Positions 58,239 to 64,000 of a stretch of 64,000 bases of DNA are shown here, piece by piece. Within the stretch, counting starts at the first letter, position 1. The number at the start of each line of letters is the position of its first letter. Under the pieces are notes generated by a model. That model was given only the letters and a program-made list of their open reading frames with translations. It was not told where the DNA came from and searched no databases. A program made the position numbers and the translations under genes. Source of the DNA: an uncultured Lachnospiraceae bacterium (lineage in GTDB: Bacteria; Bacillota; Clostridia; Lachnospirales; Lachnospiraceae); contig CAJUPI010000002.1 of assembly GCA_910588125.1 (NCBI GenBank), positions 65,406 through 129,405 of the forward strand. Direction: 5' to 3'.

Positions 58239-59306
58239 ATGAGCCGAATGAGGACAAAGGAAGTACAGATTGGCAGCCGGGTAATCGGCGGGGGGCATCC
58301 GATTTTAATTCAGTCCATGTGTAATACGCGGACAGAGGATGCAGCGGCGACGGTCGCTCAGATTTTGCGCCTGGAGCAGGCCGGCTGTGAGATTATCCGG
58401 GTGGCGGTGCCAACTATGGAGGCAGCAGAGAGCCTGCGGATGATAAAGAAGCAGATTCATATTCCGTTGGTGGCGGACATTCATTTTGATTACCGGCTGG
58501 CGATCGCTGCCATCGAATGCGGCGCAGATAAGATACGGATCAATCCGGGTAACATCGGCAGCGAGGAACGGGTGCGGGCAGTCGTAAAGAAGGCGCGGGA
58601 GTATGGAGTGCCGATCCGGGTGGGGGTGAACAGCGGATCCCTGGAAAAGGCTTTGATTGAGAAGTATGGTGGCGTTACAGCAGAGGGACTGGTAGAGAGT
58701 GCGTTGGATAAGGTGGCCTGGATTGAACGGATGGAGTATGATAATCTGGTGATCAGTATCAAATCGTCGGATGTGATGATGTGTGTGCAGGCGCATGAGC
58801 AGATTAGCAAAAAGACGCATTGCCCATTGCATGTAGGAATCACGGAGGCCGGGACGGTAACAGCCGGGAATATCAAGTCAGCCATAGGTCTGGGATTAAT
58901 TTTAAATCAGGGAATCGGAGATACGATCCGGGTATCGCTGACGGGAGATCCGCTGGAAGAAATCCGGTCGGCAAAGCTGATTTTACGGACTCTTGGCCTG
59001 CGGACAGGCGGGATTGAGGTGGTTTCCTGCCCGACCTGTGGACGGACCCGGATCGATCTGATCGGACTGGCCGGACAAGTGGAAAATATGGTCGCGGAAT
59101 TTGATAATCTGGATTTGAAGGTAGCGGTGATGGGGTGTGTGGTGAATGGACCAGGAGAGGCAAAGGAAGCGGATCTGGGAATTGCCGGAGGAATCGGAGA
59201 AGGGCTGTTATTCCGAAAAGGAGAGATCGTCCGCAAAATGCCGGAAAGCGAGCTGCTGCCGGCGCTGCGGGAAGAATTGATGAAGCTGTCGGCAGAGAAG
59301 CTTTAG
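58239..59306 (+). CDS. ispG: IspG, 4-hydroxy-3-methylbut-2-enyl diphosphate synthase
   Basis: Iron-sulfur enzyme of 355 residues in the methylerythritol-phosphate route. TIM barrel: HPILIQSMCNTRTEDAAAT, PLVADIHFDYRLAIAA, INPGNIG. The 4Fe-4S domain contains VSCPTCGRTR and MGCVVNGPGEA with three Cys and the Glu ligand context. Separated from rseP by a 97-bp gap with no clear promoter, and 9 bp before polC. Confidence 0.97.
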   Translation: MSRMRTKEVQIGSRVIGGGHPILIQSMCNTRTEDAAATVAQILRLEQAGCEIIRVAVPTMEAAESLRMIKKQIHIPLVADIHFDYRLAIAAIECGADKIRINPGNIGSEERVRAVVKKAREYGVPIRVGVNSGSLEKALIEKYGGVTAEGLVESALDKVAWIERMEYDNLVISIKSSDVMMCVQAHEQISKKTHCPLHVGITEAGTVTAGNIKSAIGLGLILNQGIGDTIRVSLTGDPLEEIRSAKLILRTLGLRTGGIEVVSCPTCGRTRIDLIGLAGQVENMVAEFDNLDLKVAVMGCVVNGPGEAKEADLGIAGGIGEGLLFRKGEIVRKMPESELLPALREELMKLSAEKL

Positions 59307-59315
59307 AAGGTCGGG

Positions 59316-62300
59316 ATGAAGATGAAGGGATTTTTGGAAGTATTTCCGGGATTACATATGACGGAGCAAATGACAGAGCTGCTGGGGCTGGTGGAGGTGG
59401 AGAAGATATCCATGAACCGGAACAGGAGCTCTATCCGCATTGCGATTGTCAGCCCGCGTCTGATACATAAGAAGAATATTATGGATTTGGAGCAGGGAAT
59501 CCGTGACCAGTTGTTTAAAGGGAAACGGATGGAGATAAGAATATTTGAAAAATACCGGCTTTCAGGTCAGTATACGCCAGAAAAGCTTCTCAAAGCATAC
59601 CGGGACAGCCTTTTGCTGGAGTTGAAGCATTACAGTATTGTGGAATATACGATGTTCCGCAAGGCGGAGTTTTCGTTCCCTCAGCCGGATGTCATGCGGA
59701 TGACCATTGAGGATACAATGGTCAATAAAGAAAAAGCCGGGGAGTTGAAGCGAGTCCTGGAAAAGGTATTTCATGAGCGGTGCGGGTTGCCGGTGGAGAT
59801 CCTGTTTGATTATGTGGAACCGGTACGGGCGAAGGCGGCGGTTGAGCGGGAGCTGTATGCCAAGCAGGAAGCGCAACGCATGACGGCTAAGGTAGCTCCG
59901 GTTTTGGGCCTGCATCTGGCGGAAGGGGCAGTGGCAAAAATACCAGCAGTGCCCTGGGAGGATGGGAGTAGTCAGGAAAGTGCCGGTAGGAATGGCAAGA
60001 GTGAAGTTAAAGTCCATAAAAATGGCGCCAGACAGGAGACAGAAGTCAAAAAGAGACAGGAAACGGAAGCCGGAAGAGGAAGCAACGGAGATGGATCCGG
60101 CATTTCCAAAAAGGAAAACGGCATTTTGGGAGGAAGAGGCGAGAAGCGAAACGGCTCTAAGAAGGGGGACTGGAGTAACGGAGGTTACCGGCGCAAAGCA
60201 GATAATCCGGATGTGCTTTTTGGCCGGGATTTTGCAGATGATTTTATCGAGCTGGACAAACTGGAGGGTGAGATCGGAGAGGTGATTCTTCGCGGAAAGA
60301 TTCTTGATAGAGAAAGCCGCCCGCTGCGCAATGGCAAGACAATTTTTATCTTCCATCTGACGGATTTTACCGATACGATCACAGTTAAAATGTTTGCGGA
60401 TGAGAATACTCTGGAGGATATGGAAAATGCCATCAAGACCGGGAGCTTTGTCCGCTTGTGGGGGACGACAACGATCGACCGTTTTGACGGGGAGCTTTCG
60501 ATCGGCTCGGTACGAGGAATTAAAAAGTGTGAGGATTTCACGGACAAGCGTTCGGATAACAGTCCGGTGAAACGGGTGGAGCTTCACTGCCATACTAAAA
60601 TGAGCGATATGGACGGGGTTTCTGAGGTCAAGGATATCATAAAGCGCGCCAAAGAATGGGGAATGTCGGCGCTTGCAGTCACAGATCATGGATGCGTGCA
60701 GGCGTTTCCCGATGCCAGCCATGCGCTGGATAAAGGGGATGATTTTAAGATTCTTTATGGAGTGGAGGGGTATCTGGTCGATGACATGAAGGAGCTGGTG
60801 GAGAACTCCCGGGGGCAGTCTTTTGAAGATTCTTATGTGGTGTTTGATATTGAGACTACCGGTTTTAGCCCGGAAAAAAATCAGATCATTGAAATCGGCG
60901 CTGTGAAGGTAAAGGACGGGAAAATCACAGATAAATTCAGTACCTTTGTAAATCCGGATGTGCCGATTCCTTTTGAGATTGAGAACCTGACCGGAATCAG
61001 TGATAACATGGTTCTGGAGTCACCGAAGATTGAAGAGGTTTTGCCGGAATTTCTGGATTTCTGTGACGGATGCGTTCTGGTAGCACATAATGCTTCTTTC
61101 GATGTGAGCTTTATTGCGCATCAGGCCGGACGTCAGGGAATGGAGTTTCAGCCTACGGTGCTGGATACCGTGGCCATGGCTAGGCATTTGCTGCCAAACC
61201 TGAACCGTTTTAAACTGGATACGGTGGCAAAGGCTTTAAATATTTCCCTGGAGAATCATCACCGGGCAGTAGATGACGCAAAAGCAACTGCCGAAATTTT
61301 TGTGAAATTTATCGAGATGCTGCGGTCGCAGGGAGTAGAAAATCTGGATCAACTGAACCGGATGAGTGCCCTTAATGCTGATATGGTGAAAAAGCTGCCA
61401 ACCTATCATGTAATTATTTTGGCTAAAAATGAGGTAGGCAGGACGAATTTGTATCGTCTGGTTTCGTGGTCTCATATTGATTACTTTGCCCGGCGTCCCC
61501 GGATCCCGAAAAGTGTGTTGAATCAGTATCGGGAGGGACTGATCATTGGTTCCGCCTGTGAGGCAGGAGAATTGTTTCAGGCGATGCTGCGGGGGCTTCC
61601 GGAGCCGGAGCTGATGAAGATTGCCGGGTTTTATGACTATCTGGAGATACAGCCTCTGGGAAATAATGCTTTCATGTTACGGGATGAGAAGAGTACGGTG
61701 AAAACAATGGAGGATCTGCAGGATTTGAACCGGCAGATTATCCGGATGGGAGATGCCCTGGGTAAGCCGGTCTGTGCCACCTGTGACGTACATTTTCTGG
61801 ATCCGGGAGATGAGGTGTACCGGCGGATCCTGATGGCCGGACAAAATTTTAGTGATGCAGATAATCAGGCGCCGCTGTATCTGCGTACCACAGAAGAGAT
61901 GTTAAAGGAATTTGAGTATTTGGGACCGGACAAGGCAGAAGAGGTGGTAATCACCAATACTCGCAAAATTGCCGATATGTGTGAGCGGATTGCACCCGTG
62001 CGTCCGGACAAATGTCCACCGGTTATCGAGAATTCCGATGAAACGCTGCGAAAAATATGTTATGATTGTGCCCATGAAATGTACGGGCAGGATTTGCCTT
62101 CGATTGTTGTCGAGCGATTGGAGCGGGAGTTGAACTCTATCATTTCCAATGGATTTGCGGTTATGTATATCATTGCGCAAAAACTGGTATGGAAATCGAA
62201 TGAGGACGGATATCTGGTGGGCTCCCGGGGATCGGTGGGCTCTTCCTTTGTGGCGACGATGTCAGGGATCACCGAGGTGAATCCGTTGAGTCCCCATTAT

Positions 62301-63911
62301 TATTGTTCCCATTGCCATTTTTATGATTTTGATTCTGAGGAAGTGAAGAAATTCGGCGGTATGGCCGGCTGCGATATGCCGGATCGGGCATGCCCGAAAT
62401 GTGGAACGCCATTGACTAAGGCTGGTTTTGATATCCCCTTTGAGACATTCTTGGGCTTTAAGGGAGATAAAGAGCCGGATATTGACCTAAACTTTTCGGG
62501 GGAATATCAGAGTAAAGCCCATGATTACACGGAAGTAATCTTTGGCAAAGGGCAGACTTTCCGGGCAGGTACCATCGGTACACTGGCGGATAAGACGGCG
62601 TTCGGCTATGTAAAGCGTTATTATGAGGAGCGGGGCGTACATAAACGTAATTGTGAGATCGATCGGATTGTCCAGGGATGTGTGGGAGTGCGGCGAACAA
62701 CGGGCCAGCATCCGGGAGGGATTGTGGTGTTGCCGATCGGAGATGAGATCTATTCCTTCACACCGGTTCAGCGTCCGGCCAACGATATGACTACCAAGAC
62801 GGTAACAACACATTTTGATTATCATTCCATCGATCATAACCTTCTGAAGCTGGATATTCTAGGACACGATGATCCGACCATGATCCGGATGCTTCAGGAT
62901 TTGACGGGACTGGATCCGGTGAAGGATATCCCCCTGGACTCGCCGGAGGTGATGTCTCTGTTCCAGAATACGTCGGCTCTGGGAATTACCCCGGAGGATA
63001 TCGGTGGCTGCCAGCTGGGAGCCTTGGGAATTCCGGAATTTGGCACGGATTTTGCCATGCAGATGTTAATAGACGCCCAGCCGAAATATTTTTCCGATTT
63101 GGTGCGCATTGCCGGACTGGCCCATGGAACAGATGTGTGGCTGGGCAATGCCAAGGATTTGATTTTAAGCGGGCAGGCGACGATCCAGACCGCCATTTGC
63201 TGTCGGGATGATATCATGGTTTATCTGATTCAGCAGGGGCTGGAGGAGGGGCTTTCGTTTACGATCATGGAGAGCGTCCGAAAAGGTAAGGGACTGAAGC
63301 CGGACTGGATAGAAGAGATGAAGAAACATGAGGTGCCTCAGTGGTATATCGATTCCTGTTTAAAGATCAAATACATGTTTCCCAAGGCCCACGCGGCCGC
63401 TTATGTGATGATGGCCTGGCGGGTGGCTTATTGTAAAGTGTTTCATCCTTTGGCGTATTATGCGGCATTTTTCAGCATCCGGGCCAACGGCTTCTCATAT
63501 GAGCTGATGTGCCAGGGGCGGGACCGGCTGGAATATCATCTGGCAGATTACCGCAAGCGCGCGGATTCGCTCTCAAAGAAGGAGCAGGATACCTTGCGGG
63601 ACATGCGGATTGTCCAGGAGATGTATGCACGGGGGTATGAGTTTATACCGATTGATATTTACCGGGCGCAGGCGCATCATTTCCAGATCATAGACGGAAA
63701 GCTGATGCCGTCGCTGGGAAGCATTGACGGTATGGGAGCTAAGGCGGCCGAGGGTGTGGTAGAGGCCGCCGCGGAGGGACGGTTTTTGTCACGGGAGGAT
63801 TTCCGGAACCGGGCGAAGATCAGTAAGAGCCTGACTGACTTGATGGCGGATATGGGGCTGTTGGGGGATCTTCCAGAGAGCAACCAGCTGTCATTGTTTG
63901 ACTTTGGATAA
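59316..63911 (+). CDS. polC: PolC, Gram-positive DNA polymerase III alpha subunit
   Basis: Main replicative polymerase, 1531 residues (about 90 more than Bacillus PolC). N-terminal domain 1 to about 200; a Lys/Glu/Gly-rich unstructured linker at about 215-295 accounts for the extra length. OB fold at about 320-415 (GEVILRGKILDRES). PHP domain (VELHCHTKMSDMDGV) interrupted by the DnaQ-type 3'-5' exonuclease (YVVFDIETTGFSPE; HNASFDVSFI; HRAVDDAKAT). Zinc finger (CSHCHFYDFD, CPKCGTP). Polymerase palm PDIDLNFSGEYQ with catalytic Asp pair. The start may be MKMKG at 59316 or the Met two codons on. Confidence 0.98.
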   Translation: MKMKGFLEVFPGLHMTEQMTELLGLVEVEKISMNRNRSSIRIAIVSPRLIHKKNIMDLEQGIRDQLFKGKRMEIRIFEKYRLSGQYTPEKLLKAYRDSLLLELKHYSIVEYTMFRKAEFSFPQPDVMRMTIEDTMVNKEKAGELKRVLEKVFHERCGLPVEILFDYVEPVRAKAAVERELYAKQEAQRMTAKVAPVLGLHLAEGAVAKIPAVPWEDGSSQESAGRNGKSEVKVHKNGARQETEVKKRQETEAGRGSNGDGSGISKKENGILGGRGEKRNGSKKGDWSNGGYRRKADNPDVLFGRDFADDFIELDKLEGEIGEVILRGKILDRESRPLRNGKTIFIFHLTDFTDTITVKMFADENTLEDMENAIKTGSFVRLWGTTTIDRFDGELSIGSVRGIKKCEDFTDKRSDNSPVKRVELHCHTKMSDMDGVSEVKDIIKRAKEWGMSALAVTDHGCVQAFPDASHALDKGDDFKILYGVEGYLVDDMKELVENSRGQSFEDSYVVFDIETTGFSPEKNQIIEIGAVKVKDGKITDKFSTFVNPDVPIPFEIENLTGISDNMVLESPKIEEVLPEFLDFCDGCVLVAHNASFDVSFIAHQAGRQGMEFQPTVLDTVAMARHLLPNLNRFKLDTVAKALNISLENHHRAVDDAKATAEIFVKFIEMLRSQGVENLDQLNRMSALNADMVKKLPTYHVIILAKNEVGRTNLYRLVSWSHIDYFARRPRIPKSVLNQYREGLIIGSACEAGELFQAMLRGLPEPELMKIAGFYDYLEIQPLGNNAFMLRDEKSTVKTMEDLQDLNRQIIRMGDALGKPVCATCDVHFLDPGDEVYRRILMAGQNFSDADNQAPLYLRTTEEMLKEFEYLGPDKAEEVVITNTRKIADMCERIAPVRPDKCPPVIENSDETLRKICYDCAHEMYGQDLPSIVVERLERELNSIISNGFAVMYIIAQKLVWKSNEDGYLVGSRGSVGSSFVATMSGITEVNPLSPHYYCSHCHFYDFDSEEVKKFGGMAGCDMPDRACPKCGTPLTKAGFDIPFETFLGFKGDKEPDIDLNFSGEYQSKAHDYTEVIFGKGQTFRAGTIGTLADKTAFGYVKRYYEERGVHKRNCEIDRIVQGCVGVRRTTGQHPGGIVVLPIGDEIYSFTPVQRPANDMTTKTVTTHFDYHSIDHNLLKLDILGHDDPTMIRMLQDLTGLDPVKDIPLDSPEVMSLFQNTSALGITPEDIGGCQLGALGIPEFGTDFAMQMLIDAQPKYFSDLVRIAGLAHGTDVWLGNAKDLILSGQATIQTAICCRDDIMVYLIQQGLEEGLSFTIMESVRKGKGLKPDWIEEMKKHEVPQWYIDSCLKIKYMFPKAHAAAYVMMAWRVAYCKVFHPLAYYAAFFSIRANGFSYELMCQGRDRLEYHLADYRKRADSLSKKEQDTLRDMRIVQEMYARGYEFIPIDIYRAQAHHFQIIDGKLMPSLGSIDGMGAKAAEGVVEAAAEGRFLSREDFRNRAKISKSLTDLMADMGLLGDLPESNQLSLFDFG

Positions 63912-63926
63912 ATTGTGAAAAAAGTG

Positions 63927-63955
63927 TTGACAATTAAAACAATTTGTATTATACT
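63927..63955 (+). promoter_or_regulatory. Sigma-A promoter of the tRNA gene
   Basis: Consensus TTGACA, 17-bp spacer, TATACT, 11 bp before the tRNA 5' end. Typical strong stable-RNA promoter. Confidence 0.9.
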
Positions 63956-63966
63956 ATCAAAGGTAT

Positions 63967-64000
63967 CGAGGCGTGGCTCAGTTTGGTAGAGCGCTGCGTT
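63967..64000 (+). tRNA. tRNA gene, probably tRNA-Pro (3' part outside window)
   Basis: The first 34 bases of a tRNA: acceptor CGAGGCG, TG, D arm GCTC-loop-GAGC, G26, anticodon 5' stem CTGCG and TT before the anticodon. The anticodon itself is beyond the window. Proline is suggested by the C at position 1, common for bacterial tRNA-Pro; this is an inference. Confidence 0.85.

Overview
The window looks like a chromosomal segment of a low-to-mid GC clostridial Firmicute, most probably a Lachnospiraceae-type anaerobe. Supporting signs are a PolC-type replicative polymerase, RecU, strong AGGAGG ribosome binding sites with some TTG/GTG starts, the block pyrH-frr-uppS-cdsA-dxr-rseP-ispG-polC, a short HisG paired with HisZ, and a biotin-dependent sodium-pumping decarboxylase cluster. 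No lipopolysaccharide or outer-membrane assembly genes are seen. The genus is inference.

Layout. 1-3989: tail of an operon with two MalF/MalG-type ABC permeases followed, with overlapping start and stop codons, by a long coiled-coil HlyD-like adaptor and a small protein resembling the extracellular core of MacB-type permeases. 4049-5780: an M20 amidohydrolase diverging from an alkyltransferase-like protein without the acceptor cysteine. 5787-14794: a two-component system diverging from an RND efflux operon (adaptor, pump, two TolC-like proteins), with phased TTCACA-type repeats between them. 15231-23478: a sugar or amino-sugar uptake and catabolism operon (two ROK kinases, lipoprotein binding protein, two permeases, a divergent NagB-fold protein, a PfkB kinase, a SIS-domain protein). 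It is followed at 23502-23662 by a 161-bp palindrome. 23828-29548: clpS, clpA, recU, a uracil permease, a VanZ-like protein and a lone cbiL. 29551-31008: a PurF-like protein without the N-terminal cysteine. 31119-32411: a DUF1266 membrane protein.

32552-38614 is a histidine operon (hisZ, G, D, B, A and a fused HisF-like/HisI/HisE protein) behind an excellent sigma-A promoter; hisC, hisH and an active hisF are absent here. pepT and a D,D-carboxypeptidase follow. 41508-46826 is a five-gene cluster with two different carboxyltransferase subunits, a biotin carrier, a small anchor subunit and the sodium-pump beta subunit. Its leader carries a near-consensus Rex operator, which suggests NADH/NAD+ control.

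46827-48906 is the most unusual region. Two giant palindromes (47011-47253 and 48459-48741) flank an AT-richer two-gene cassette (acetyltransferase and VOC protein). They share a core of about 145-149 bp, but their long outer arms are unrelated in sequence and each is self-complementary. The inner stem also differs between copies while pairing is kept. This is the best candidate for an undescribed element family. After it come a nicotinamidase-like hydrolase, a phosphopantetheinyl transferase, an Hsp70 with a J-like partner whose HPD motif reads HPE, the pyrH-to-polC housekeeping block, and a strong promoter driving a tRNA (probably Pro) cut by the window end.
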